A stretch of DNA of 64,000 nt from Lucifuga dentata (Eukaryota > Chordata > Actinopteri > Ophidiiformes > Bythitidae), in contig VXCM01000046.1 in NCBI GenBank assembly GCA_014773175.1, positions 351,828 through 415,827 of the forward strand, in the 5' to 3' direction. Positions 1 through 11,876 of this stretch are shown here, one piece after another. The notes below the pieces were generated by a model. The model worked only from the letters and a program-made list of their open reading frames with translations. It ran no database searches and was not told where the DNA came from. Position 1 is the stretch's first letter. Each line of letters opens with the position of its first letter. The translations under genes were made by a program, and so were the position numbers.

Positions 1-1144
1 CTCATGTTCAGCTGCTCCTGTTTTTAAGACCATCTGTTTTGGTCATGGAATGTTCCCCCAACATTTCTCTCACATCTGCCGAGACGCTCCCCTGAGCCTT
101 TGCTGTGGTCTTGACTAAATACAGGATCCCTGTAGCCCTGAGTGATGGCATACACCATACTGGAGAGATCACATTTTCATAAAGGAGTCACGCTATCCTA
201 AACAGTAGAAGACAAAATTATGACAGTTTGTGAAAGATGAGTAAATTTTAGTTGCATAAGAGTTTTACAAAGCTCACTAAAATAAACCACATAGCTTTCA
301 GAGTGTTTATTGAGCTGCTGAAACATATGATTAATAGTTTTAATTACTTTAATTATTTTCTGCTGAATGAGATTAAGCATTTGTTCCCACTAAGCTCTAC
401 TCATTGATGTTTCTAAGTCTTGCAATGAATTGTGACCTGGGGGTTAGGGTTATTATACACGAGACTGAAATGTCAGTACGCCAAGTCATCAAAACACATC
501 ACTTGTCACAGTGGAATCAACTATTTAGTGTTGTGATTCTGTGGCTCGCTCTTGTGCGAGGCCCACATTGCAGCTAGAACGTGATCCTGCAGGTTTGCCC
601 GCTGCAGCATCTGCCAAATCAAATCTCTTCTCACTGGGGAATCCCAGCGGCCTGTCAAAGCTCTAGTCATCTTCCCTCTTCAGCACTCCTTACTGCCTGG
701 CTTTGCTGCTTTGCTCAGTTTTGGTCACATTAAATATAAAACATGACGAAAAGATGTACTACCCTTGTTACTACTTTAACAAGTTTGTCTCTTTTTGAGT
801 TTGTCCTTGACCTTCCAGTCAGTACCATGGATTTACCTTCCTGTCTTCTTTATCTTTTACCTATTCAAAGAACTGCTCTGATATGACATACTTCTGTGAA
901 CTGAGACCAATCGTTCTGTGAAAGTTAAGAAAAAAAGCATTCATCAATCTAAGAATCAACCATGTGGCATTCTCTGGGAAATGCTTCCTATCTTGCCTGT
1001 TGAATCCATGGTTCTCAATAGATAGCCATGTGTCCGTGTGTGTGATCTCCTAACCATAACTGGACTGTGTTTGCAGGAATATAATTTTGAATATGTGAGA
1101 GCACACTGCTAAGTTTTAAGACATCCTTCTCTTTTCTGTCCCAG
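1..1144 (+). other. intron of hacd1, no coding sequence seen
   Basis: This is the intron before the penultimate hacd1 exon. It ends in a pyrimidine-rich stretch and CAG at 1142-1144. I searched for the preceding HACD1 exon (the TEITRYSFY region) and did not find it, so the intron starts outside the window. No repeat of a recognised type is seen. Confidence 0.6.
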
Positions 1145-2556
1145 ATACAACCTCTTCATCATCTTGTACCCCATTGGAGTAGTTGGAGAACTGCTAACTA
1201 TTTATGCTGCTCTGCCATACGTACGCAGATCTGCAATGTACTCAGTGAGGCTCCCCAACAAGTATAACGTGTCGTTCGACTACTACTACTGCCTCATCAT
1301 CGTCATGCTGTCCTACATCCCATGTAAGGAACAATCAGTTCACCTGCCATTTGACATTATTTTTCAAATTAATTGTGAGTATAATTGAGACATCCAATTA
1401 TTTGATAATGAAAGCATGAGACTTGAGATGTCTGATCATCAGCATGAGATGCTAAATTGTTTTAAGAAAGAAGTTTTGGTACAGATTAAAAGACACGGTA
1501 TAACTAAAAACACATACAAACGAACATGCTATTGAACACATCCTAGAACACTGCATGCAGCATAGTCCTTAAGAACTGGAGTTCTTTTTGTGCCCTTCCA
1601 TGCTGATGAGGCAGTGGTGAAAAAGGCTAGGAATTGATAAAGAGGGGATTTGGCAGTGGCTTTAGCAAATAAACAAGCCAAAGAAGATAGAAAAGGAGAC
1701 GTATATTTGTCTTCTAAATTGGAATAGGAAGGAGGATGGAGAATTTTCTGTGTTTATTTGACAAATGCAAAGTTTAGACATGTTGCTCCAACAGCAGAGT
1801 AAAGGCCACCGCATACCTCCCACTGCATACCTCAAGTAGAAATTTCAGGGCAAAAAGATGTCTTGCAAGGCTCAAGATGCAGTGATTCAGGTTCTTTCGG
1901 TGTTCTTTGTGAATGGAGAACTTTGTCTTTTGTACTGCTGGTACCTGGTCATAATGGTCTGAATAGTTTGACTGAGCTCTGCCCATTGGCTCCTCATCAG
2001 TGATGTAACCAGCCAGCCATGTAATATTTGGACCAATTACAGCCAAGTTAACAAGCCTAAAACAGCACAGAAAAGAGCTGAATCACCTCATCTTAAGCCC
2101 ATGTGGACAACATTCAAGCAAATCCTGCCCCGAAACCTGCTTCTCACACAGATTGGCACTGTGCTGATCGGGAAGGAGGTGGACACTCCAGAAGTGTGAC
2201 ACCAGAGGGATATTTGATAGAGGAGTGACAGAGGAAGTAATAAATCCTTAAGCACCCAAGTGTACAAGTCAGTATGAATAATTACATACCACTGCACCGC
2301 CTAATCCCTGGACCTGGACAAAAAGACAAAACTTATAATTATCATTGTCATAAAGGAGTGGAAACGATATGATCATTCCTACAATATAATGCAATAATAC
2401 AAAAACATTCCTGAAGCTTTTTTTTTTTTTAAATCTGATGGTACAGACAGTGTTTCTTCTTCTGTTCCTTCAGTGTTTCCTCAGCTTTACTTCCACATGC
2501 TGCGACAGAGGAGGAGGGTGCTTCACGGGGAGGTCATAGTGGAGAAGGACGACTAG
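1145..2556 (+). CDS. hacd1: hacd1, 3-hydroxyacyl-CoA dehydratase 1, 3' part (last two coding exons)
   Basis: Two exons are visible: 1145-1323 (after a CAG acceptor, ending before GTAAGG) and 2474-2556 (after TTCAG, ending in TAG). They join in frame across a split Leu codon. The protein reads [17 protein letters not shown] near its start and ends [11 protein letters not shown], which I recognise as the C-terminus of HACD1/PTPLA rather than HACD2. The enzyme removes water from 3-hydroxyacyl-CoA, the third step of the very-long-chain fatty acid elongation cycle, in the ER membrane. The Tyr and Glu seven residues apart in YPIGVVGE match the catalytic pair known from the yeast homologue Phs1. The C-terminal segments are hydrophobic and end in a basic, cytosolic-type tail. 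Upstream exons lie outside the window, so the gene is cut by the window edge and not broken. The gene converges on colec12. Confidence 0.93.
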
Positions 2557-2750
2557 ACGAGCACCACCTCACGCTGTTGTTTGAGCCAGCCAGCCTCCAC
2601 GTCACCCTCACCTCCCCTGCTTCACCTTCATGCCATCTTAAGCACCACCAGCCACTACATCCTTCATTGCACGGGACCGGGAGGGCCACAGATGATGACC
2701 TCGGAAAAGAGCTAAAAGCCACCAAATGCAACAGGACTTTAACAAATGGG

Positions 2751-2756
2751 AATAAA
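2751..2756 (+). promoter_or_regulatory. candidate hacd1 polyadenylation signal
   Basis: The first canonical AATAAA downstream of the hacd1 stop codon lies 195 bp past it. Further AATAAA hexamers occur near 3190 and 3630, so the 3' UTR may be longer or have alternative ends. Only transcript data could choose between them. Confidence 0.45.
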
Positions 2757-4385
2757 CACAGCAGGAAATCATAAAAGCATGGGAGTACAGCACTACTGAG
2801 CAACTTATCCTGAGTATTTATTCACATGTTTACAATCCCGGGATTGCTGGATCTCCAGAGGGAAGCCAGGCATTGTGCAGCATGGCTTCCACCCACCAAC
2901 CTTTCTGCACCTTGTTGCACTGAAGTACCGCAGCCTGAGAGAAAACACCAATCACATTTAAGCCCTGAACCCACAGTCTGTGCGAGATGGAGGGAAATAA
3001 GATGCTTTAAAGGAAAGGTGAAATGAAATTTGGGAGGAAGAATGATATTTGCATCCCTGTAGTTGTACCAAACCAAAATCCCAAATCCACCTAATTGGCC
3101 TTTATTTTGTAAATCTAGGCAATTTTTTACCTAAAGTGTGTGGCTGTACAAGGCAACATTTCAAAAGGTAACAAAATTCTATTATACCTCAACAATAAAT
3201 GTGCATTTAGACACTATGCTGCTTCATTTTTGGATGTTTATTATACCTTATGTGTAAATGATGCAATGTGAAACAGTTTACTACAAGCTTATTCTATTTC
3301 TTAAAGATAACTTATTCACATGCTGTATCACCAAGATGGCGGTAGGTATATCTGACTGTCTTTGAAATGAATGTAGTCCAAAGCTCAAACTTAATATTTT
3401 GCTGCTTGGCTCAGCTTCTGTGGCCTTTTTATGTTGCTTTGATGCTTTCCGTGTCAAATTAACTTAAACAGATTTGAGTCTTCAAAAAAACAGTAACTTT
3501 CTGTATGTTTCAGCCAAATCTATAGATGACAGCCTATAGATTTAGCTAGTAAGGTCAAATTTATGTGAGCGCTGTTTTTATCTTGTACAATCTAGTGTCC
3601 ATGTTGATGTGATGGTAGTTAGATTCCCTCTGAATAAAGGTGCTATTGTAAGATCATTTCAATCTTCCATGCAACTGAAGGAGTGACTGTGATTGGAGTT
3701 GAACTGAAGAAGGAAAACAGGATGTGAAATGATGACTTAAGTAACGTCAGCCAATAAACACAGCCGATGGTTCTCTTAAAAGGAATCAGCGTCATTGCTT
3801 ATAGTCTGGGCTAAAGTAAAGCAACAGTAAAAGTCAATGTCACAAATCACTGGACAAGTTATTTTTCAAGCATAACAATAGAAATGTGAAAATATCTTTT
3901 ATGCAAAATGAATAAACTAAATTCTACAGTACTGTGGAGAGGTTGTCATGAACTTTAACTATCATCTGTTTACCTGCTTTTACATGTTAATATAAAAAAT
4001 GTGGAAATAAGCCCATATGTACAAATAACTCCCGGGTTTTACTCATTTATTTGAGTTTTCTTCTTTCAAAAAGGTGATCTCTATCTCTCTGAAACCTTAT
4101 TTACCTGAGTGCAGAAAATGGCACATTTGATATTTGTAGGTAGATTCTTAATAAACATATATCTGTAAAAGTAAATAATTTCTGTGACCACAAAGTACCA
4201 TACATGACATATTACGCTGTAAACTTCCACTTAACTAAAACTGACATTTTACATATGTGTTAATAGTTCATTTATTCTGACTCGTATAAATGAAAATGCT
4301 ATATAGACATTCATGAGGTTAGATAGGCTCCTCGAAAATAGCATATCAGCGACATGCTTTTTGCACATCATTTTGCATCTTTCAC

Positions 4386-4916
4386 GATCATTTAAAGGGT
4401 CATATCAAGGATTTTGCATGTTTGAGCCCAATAAATACGGCCCGTATACACATTATGTTAATGCAAAGCATTTTCAAAACCGTATTTTAGTTTTTTTGAA
4501 ATTTGCCAAATCACCTAATCTTTTAAAATCAAATGTTCAGGTAATACACCCACCTAAAAATTAAATGTTTTGCCTGCTAGCACTTATGCACAATTGTAGA
4601 AAGCACAGTCGTGTTATTTCTCTGTAAAGACAGTTTTCTCCTGGGAATACATTCCCCGGCAGAGACATACATTTTCTTCCATGTAGCTACATGTTGGATC
4701 AGTTAAATTAGGTAACTTCCAAAAACAATTTAATTTAATTTTAATATCATACTGAAATAAACTGAAACCAATGGCACTCTGGAAGGTAGGAAAAACAATT
4801 TTAAGATACATTGCTTCAAAAGAAGTATGTTTTAGAAAATGGTTGTCAGTAACGTAATATGTATGCATATGTTTTTACTGGGCTGAAACATACAAAATCA
4901 CCGTATGTTCCATTAA
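4386..4916 (-). mobile_element. TTAA-flanked MITE, copy 1 (older subfamily)
   Basis: Starts TTTAAAGGGTCATATC with TTTTGCATGTTTGAGCC inside. It ends with an inverted match (GGCTGAAACATACAAAATCACC) followed by a decayed right terminus. Internal blocks (TACACCCACCT, ATACATTCCCCGG, CACTCTGGAAGGTAGG) match the reverse orientation of the well-preserved copies. More diverged than the copies in colec12 intron 2. Confidence 0.65.
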
Positions 4917-5324
4917 GGACAGTTAGAGGTTATGAAAAGCTACAGTAAGTCTATTTGGCTTCAGAGAATTTAGAATTTTCCTCCAAAACTTGTATAATGA
5001 AATATACATTCAGATATTCACTCGTACATGGAATAAAGTCATAAAATGGATTTCTAATAACCATAAAAATATTTATATAAATCAATTGATGATTTGGTGA
5101 TTTAAAAAAAAAAAACAGATTCTCCTCAGCCTTTGATTGCCCTGCTGTATTGCACTTGTTGGTAATGTTGGACCGGGTTCACTTTGGAGAAGAACAGCAT
5201 CTGCTCAGCAGTGGAAAGAGGTTTGCTGATGCAGCCCTGGGCTCATTTCAGCACCGTCCCTTATCTCTCTCCATATGAACTGTCCATGTGCTGCGTTAGT
5301 GGACCCGCGACACATGGGTGAAGT

Positions 5325-6321
5325 CTAGCTGCTCACTGCAAGCTCAAAGCCAGGACGTCGCTACGATCCGGGAGAGCTCCAGGCTGCGGAAAACAACGTA
5401 GAGTGACATGAGTAACCCTCTGATGAAAACGTGGGAGTTTAGACAGGAAGAGGAATACAAAAACAGACACGTACAGATCTCCATGTCCTTCTCACAGATG
5501 TAGTTTATGAGATCTTCACAGAAGAAATCATTCCATAATCCGTCATGGATGAGACCTGCACAGTTTTCTCCAATTTCATGCCCATGACCCCAGTTGTCAG
5601 GCTGGCCAGGCTTCCACTTTCTGCAGGTAGACAACAGGGGGCGATCATATGTCAGATTTACAGGGTCTTAACCAAACATCTGCTGGATAACTGCAGTGCA
5701 TGTGGCAAGAAATCAGGCATGTGCTATGTAAAAGAGTTTTACATGTAGCTCAACAATCAGAAAGCTGACATTTTCACAGGAATCTGAAAGTTTATTTGAG
5801 TGTTTATCTAAACTACCACTATGTGTGTAAGTGATACTCCTGCACATTTTAAAGTAATTATAACACTATTTTGCACCACTCCTCAACCCAAGAACAACAT
5901 TAGAAAAATGTGCCTTATGAGTGAAGTGTGTTTTGGATTAGTACTGACGAGAAGGCAGGTTCAGTCCCATCGAGCCAACGCCACACATTCTCCTCCTCCC
6001 GGTCCGTCAGACCAATCCAGAAGTAGCCCTTTCCAGAGGTCTGTTTCCTCAGCCATTTCTGAGGTCATATAAGGACAGAAACAAACGTTACAGAGCAGTT
6101 ACATGCTTTACATCCAGAGGGAGAAGCTGATTTCATTCTTTGCTAAAGAACAAAGAAATTCCAGTGTTCAGCACAGTTTGTCACCTGTTCCTCCATATCG
6201 CTGATGATCAGCAGTGAAGCAGACACTGATTCACACGTTGTCTTTGCATCATCAAAAATATGCAGATCTTTGGAGAAAAAGTAGCACTTGTCTTTGAAGT
6301 TTATCCACTCAGCAGGGCAGC
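5325..6321 (-). CDS. colec12: colec12 exons 7-10, C-type lectin domain
   Basis: Exons 6321-6185, 6058-5949, 5620-5475 and 5335-5325 together encode the carbohydrate-recognition domain. Landmarks in order are [46 protein letters not shown] and WNDFFCED. The exon 8 donor is GTCAGT and the exon 9 donor GTACGT, both acceptable but not optimal. Reading past the exon 9 donor would append an unrelated hydrophobic tail, whereas splicing to 5335 restores the human-like ending. Confidence 0.88.
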
Positions 6322-9300
6322 CTGTGGAAATGATGACTGGTTTCATTTAAAGAACTCAATATCAGGCAGTATGGGAAAAAAAGTTTGACTTTTTATTTGC
6401 CTTATTTGATTATTTTGTCTCTTTGTATATACAATATGTTAGATGACATATAAGGCTTTTATTTTTCGTAGTTTATTTTAAGTCTTACCTGGTGCCCATA
6501 GTGTAGCAGCTGATGCATCGTCCTGCATGGACACAGGGCTCAAAGGCGCCACTGGTGTCCGAGCAGGGGCTCCTGGTAGTCCAGGTGGTCCCGGTGGCCC
6601 CACAGGTCCCACCGGTCCCCTTGGCCCCTGTTCCCCAGCTGGCCCCATTGCTCCTCGGATACCTGGTGGACCCTGTGCTCCCTGTGGACCAGGCTGTCCA
6701 TCTCTCCCAGGTAGACCGGCACTGCCTGGCTCTCCTTTAGTTCCTGCAGGTCCTGCCCTGCCCCCTGACCCTCGGGAGCCTTTAGGTCCTGTGCTGCCAC
6801 GTGGGCCTGGCAGACCTTTTAACCCTGGCAGACCTGGGGGTCCTGGTGATCCCTGCTCTCCTGGGAGTCCATCAAACCCTGGCAAACCCTTGTCCCCTTT
6901 CTCCCCCTTCTGGCCAGTCTGCCCAGCTGGTCCCAGAGGTCCTCTGTCCCCTCTTGGTCCTCTGGGACCAGGTGGACCTGAAACATAAAGCAAAACCAAA
7001 ATGAGCAAGTATTTTTCAAGTATTTTTTATTTGTAGATGTAAAACATGACATTCTAACAGCACTGCATTGCTAACCCTTTAAAATGGTGAAGTTGGTTAT
7101 TAGTTGTGAGTGCTTAGTGTCCACCAACTTCATCTCCTCCATGACAATGGAGAGGCTGGTGACCTCCTTGTCCAGACGTGCTGCCAGCTCTTCCTGCTGG
7201 GACCTCAGAGTGGTCGCATCTGTCCTCACATCTGATACGCTGCTGTTGAGGTTCAGCAAGAAGTCAGAGTGTTGACCCACCGTGTCGGAACAAGTACGCA
7301 GCTCGTTCAAGTTAATATTGATGGCTCCCAGAAGCTGTGTAGTGAAGCTGATGTTACCGGTCACACGATCCATACTCCTCTCTGATTCATCCAACCGTAC
7401 CTCTAGTTGGTCAAACTTGCTGGATGTGAGGTTACCGAAGTCCCTCTGCTGGTCCATAATCTCCCTCAGGGTCTCATCATGTGTTTCCGCCAGGCTGCTG
7501 GTGTTCTGGAGCTGGCTGGCCAAGAAAGCAAGCTGCGATCCCACCTCCTCCAGGCTGTCGTTGTTGGTCTTGGCAAGAGCAGAGGCATTAGTGGCCATTG
7601 TCTGCAGGTTTTCCACCTTAGTTCTGAGCCACTCAGCGTCGGAGCGTGTCTGTCGCGCTGTCTGCTCAAGGCTCTGAAAGTCGTTGCGAATTTTCTGGAT
7701 GGCCTGACTGGTGTCATCCACAGAGCGTTGTAGAGCAGCGATGAGGCCTCTCTGCTGGGCCTGGGTGAGGTTGAGACTACTGATGCTGAGCAGGGCCTGA
7801 TTTTGGAGTTTCACCTGCTGGCTGAGTTCTGTCTGCAACCTGGCTGTGTCGTCCTGTAAGCCTTCGATAATACTGCCATAAGACTGCAGGGTGCCATTTA
7901 CAGAGCGCAAGGCAGCGGTGTTGCTATCCAGCAGTCCCTGAATGGAGCCCTGACTACTCTGGATGTCCAAGCCAACATTCTGCAGCTGACTCAGCTTAAC
8001 ATGATCGCTGCTGATACGTTCCTCCACCACCGACAGCTGCCTCTGCAGAGCCCAGATGTTGTTCTTAAAAGCCTGGATCTCTGTGGTGGTATTCTCCGAT
8101 TTCTCTCCTGTTTGATCGTCTGAAGAGAGATTTGTAAATGACACTCATTTAAAATTAATTTAAATTTGAATACTGATAGACACATATATATACGTGCAGA
8201 AAACTTACCAAGCTTTTTCAAGTCAGTTTCAACAGCAATTATCTTTCCTCCATAATTTGACATTCCTTCAGACACACTGTCAACTCTTTGCACCACTGCA
8301 GCAAAAACAAGACAGGGAGGAGAAAAGTTGATGTCTTAGTCTCAGCACAGGCTTCAAGCTTTATTAGCAGACCGAAACAATGACAGAATTGCCTGCAACC
8401 ACAGACATAATATATGAAAGGGATCAGAGAGGAAAGTCACTGACAGCTAATATAAGATATTTCTACATATCTAGTAGGCATGTAATAATGGTGGACTGTA
8501 TTAAAATAGTCTCATGGATTAGGCTACATCCAGTGTGTGTACCATAGATAGAAATGGAGACCGAGAGAAAAAGAGTGGGCATGAAATGAGTCAAAAGGGA
8601 GGAGACAGACTTGATTCAGCAAAGATGGAGTGGGTGGTCAGCGAAAGAGACTGAAGGCAGAGGTGGAAATGGAGTGTATGGGGAGACGCCGGTTGGAGCC
8701 CTGGGGGACAGGAAGTAACCTAGGGGAGTCTTCAGTAAACAGGAGGATCAAAGACAGCCCAGAGGAGACAGACACCGTGGCAGGGAAGGTCTTCACGCCC
8801 CCGCAGGCGACAGCACCGTTCATTTCCTCTGGAATGTGTCTGGGATTCCATGGAATCAGACCCAATTCTACCAACAGCCTTGCCAGGGGAATGTGTCCTT
8901 TAACTGGGGACCAGATGGGCTCCTCTGCTGGGAGGCTCATCCCATTTCAGACAAGGTTTCATTCTCAAGCCGCTCATATTTAGCAGTGGTGGACGATGTA
9001 CTCAAACCCTTTACTAGTAACATTCTAGTACCACAGTGGAAAAATACTCCGTTGATGGTAAAGGCCCTGCATTCAAAATTTTTACTTAGGTAAAAGTGAA
9101 AAGCAGAATAGCAGTAAAACTGACAAGTACCTAAAGTGGAAATACTCACTGACTGGTCCCTGATGCATTAACATGATTCAGCAATGTTTTATTGCATCAG
9201 TAATGGAAACTCTCCAAAACTGGAGTCACAAGGTTGTTTATCCAACAGCGAACAACCTTGTATCTCCATTATTGGAGAGGTTCGGAATGATTTTATGAAA

Positions 9301-11828
9301 CTTCCCAAAATTTGAAGACAAAAACTTTAAAACTGGACCTACACCTGTACCTCTATTTTGGGGGATTTTCATGCTTTTACATCAGAAGACAGATTTTGCC
9401 TCTCTAGAGTACTCTAAAGTTAAAAAAAAAAAAAAAAAAAAAAAAAATCTTGGAGTAGCATTTAAAATGCTATAACAAGGCTAAGATAATCAGTTGAATT
9501 TTGAATTTGAAGTCTTAACATGCAAAGTAACTACTAGCATTAGGTAAATGCAGTGGATGAAAAAGTACAATATTTCCCTCTGTAAAAAGTAGAAATTAGT
9601 AATAAATAGAAATACTCATGTAAAGTACAACTACCACAAACCTCTACTTAAAGCTGTACCTTAGTATAGTAGTTAAACTTTCTACTCTGTTCCACTTGTG
9701 TTCCTGGTGAATTACTTCCTGTGTGGTTCCATGTGAAGTCTTCTACATGTTTAACCTTTGGGCTTTACTGTATATTTCATGTATGTTAAACAAAAGCAGC
9801 ACCAGACTACAAAAAAGCTCATTGCCTGTCCTGGAAAAATCAGCCTCAACATTTCTGGGAAACTCAAACACGAGGAGACGAATATTAATTAACATGCGGT
9901 CAAAGCCATTTCATGTTTCCTTTATTCTCCCTTTTGGACGTCACAGAAATCCACCTAAATCTGTCTCACGAAACAAATAAACAATAGACTTTAAGGAAAC
10001 CATGAAAGCTATAAAAATATCCTCTTCCACGTTATTTTTAGTTATGAGAGATCACAATCGGCTGGTCGGACAGGAAATGTTCCACATGGCAAAATAAATG
10101 GGACACACTGCCAGATGGACATACAGAAGACGCTTTGACTTCAAGTCCACAGGCCAAACATATACACGTATGGCATATATTGTTCTTTTCATTTACATGT
10201 ACACACACCTTTGCCTGGAAACTGAAACACACATAAGCAAAGGCTCCCACATACACACATTTCTGGGACTTAATCCAGACGACCTGCTGTCCTTTTAACA
10301 GAACCAAGTCTAAAACAAACATGCAAAGGAGCTGAAATTACCACAGGAAACATTGGGATGTTATAAATCTAAATGTTGTAAATATGAATTGTTTTATAAT
10401 CAGTCAGGACCTGTTTTCTCAATGAATTACTGCCCTTGAGCAAGGCACTGCACCCATAACTCTGAGAAAAGCTTACATTTCCACTCATTTACACTGCATT
10501 GCTATTTAAGTATGAATAAACTAAACTGAAATATTTCAATTTAAGCTTTTAAAATGCAAACTGCGTTGCATACACAGATGAAAGCTCATTCAAAAACCCA
10601 CATATTTCCTGTCCGACTCTAGCAGCTGTTACATGGCAAAGTCCAAAACTGAAGCAGGATCATTCGCTCTCTTCCTTTCTGCATCACTCTCAACTGTGCA
10701 GGATGATTTACTTCTAAAACACATCATGTCTTTATTTAAAACATTTAATATGAGGCGAAATGCAAAGGTCATGACCTCTTCCAATCAGCCTTTGGGGAAA
10801 ATGAAAGGGACTAAAAATGCGCTCTGCAAGCTTGGTTTTACACTGTAAAAACACAAGTTCCTCATTCATTTTTAATATGATGCACTAATTTTTATATCTT
10901 CTACATCACAGTAGAAGAACCACAGAAAAGACAGAGGTCATGAAAAGCTATTTCCTCCATCTAACCACTGAATTTCTGCTGTGGTTCTCAAGTGAAGCTG
11001 CATCAAAACAAAGGAGCCACATAGAGGATGTTACTCTGGGTCAGCGAAGGAGTACAGAGAGCAGCACACATGTTAAGAGCATAGAGCGCTCCGAGCCTCA
11101 CTATATAACCATCTGGACTGGCAGCATGTTTAAGGCTGAGCTGTGGTTCCCTTGACACAGCAGCACTTCAGTGCCAGTAAAAACCCAACTTCAGCAGGTT
11201 CTGCTGGAGCTGCACCGAGTTCACTCACCGCTCATCTGGGATCAATTAGTCCTGCAAGAAAACATGCAGCACAGAACAAGAAGGACTGACTGAGCCTAGA
11301 GAGTGAGGGACATCATTCTTAACGTACTCGAAAGTCACAGATAACCCCCTGAACATGTTATGTTTGTGCCATTTCCACAAATTGAAAATAGAGAGAGAAC
11401 AAATACAGTCACATATGGGAATGTTTAGCACAATTATGGCAGGAACATTTAGAGTTCAGTCCTCCGAATGGCGGCGGGACTGCTTCCCGACCTGGAAAAA
11501 ATGTGAAATCGCCTACCAGGAAGTTCAGCTCCACAAAGCCTGAAGACCTTCCCCGGAGGTGTGAGTTTTGGGGGTGTTGGCAAAATAAACTGAGAGAAGG
11601 CTGTGGGGTGGAGCGAGGGGGGACAGATAGGAATAGAGGGAGAAAGTGTGAGCATATCTAACAGAGAGAGAGAGAGAGAAGAAGAGGCGGTTTTGTTGAA
11701 GGAGGTGTTGTCTTTCATTGATGGACTTTTCACATTTTCCATTACTGATGTATTGCTCTTAAATAATAAAGAGAAAACATTGCCAAAGAACCTTCATGTC
11801 ATGCGTGGACAGTAAAAGGCCACTCTAG

Positions 11829-11876
<48 letters not shown>

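Larger units (their letters stand above)
2557..5324. other. hacd1-colec12 spacer (convergent 3' ends)
   Basis: The spacer holds the hacd1 3' UTR and, on the other strand, the colec12 3' UTR. It contains a diverged TTAA-type MITE at 4386-4916 and a YY1-like motif (AAGATGGCGG) at 3333-3342. I see no coding sequence. Short reading frames around 2577-3076 occur on both strands and do not resemble a protein family. Confidence 0.5.

Noticed and set aside
6513..7004. Long + strand reading frames rich in Gly-Pro opposite the colec12 collagen exon
   Set aside because: They are the mirror image of the Gly-X-Y codons on the minus strand. They have no start context or splice logic and no independent family.
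11831..11876. Regularly repeated short units considered as a CRISPR-like array
   Set aside because: It is a plain dinucleotide microsatellite with no spacers. The genome is vertebrate.
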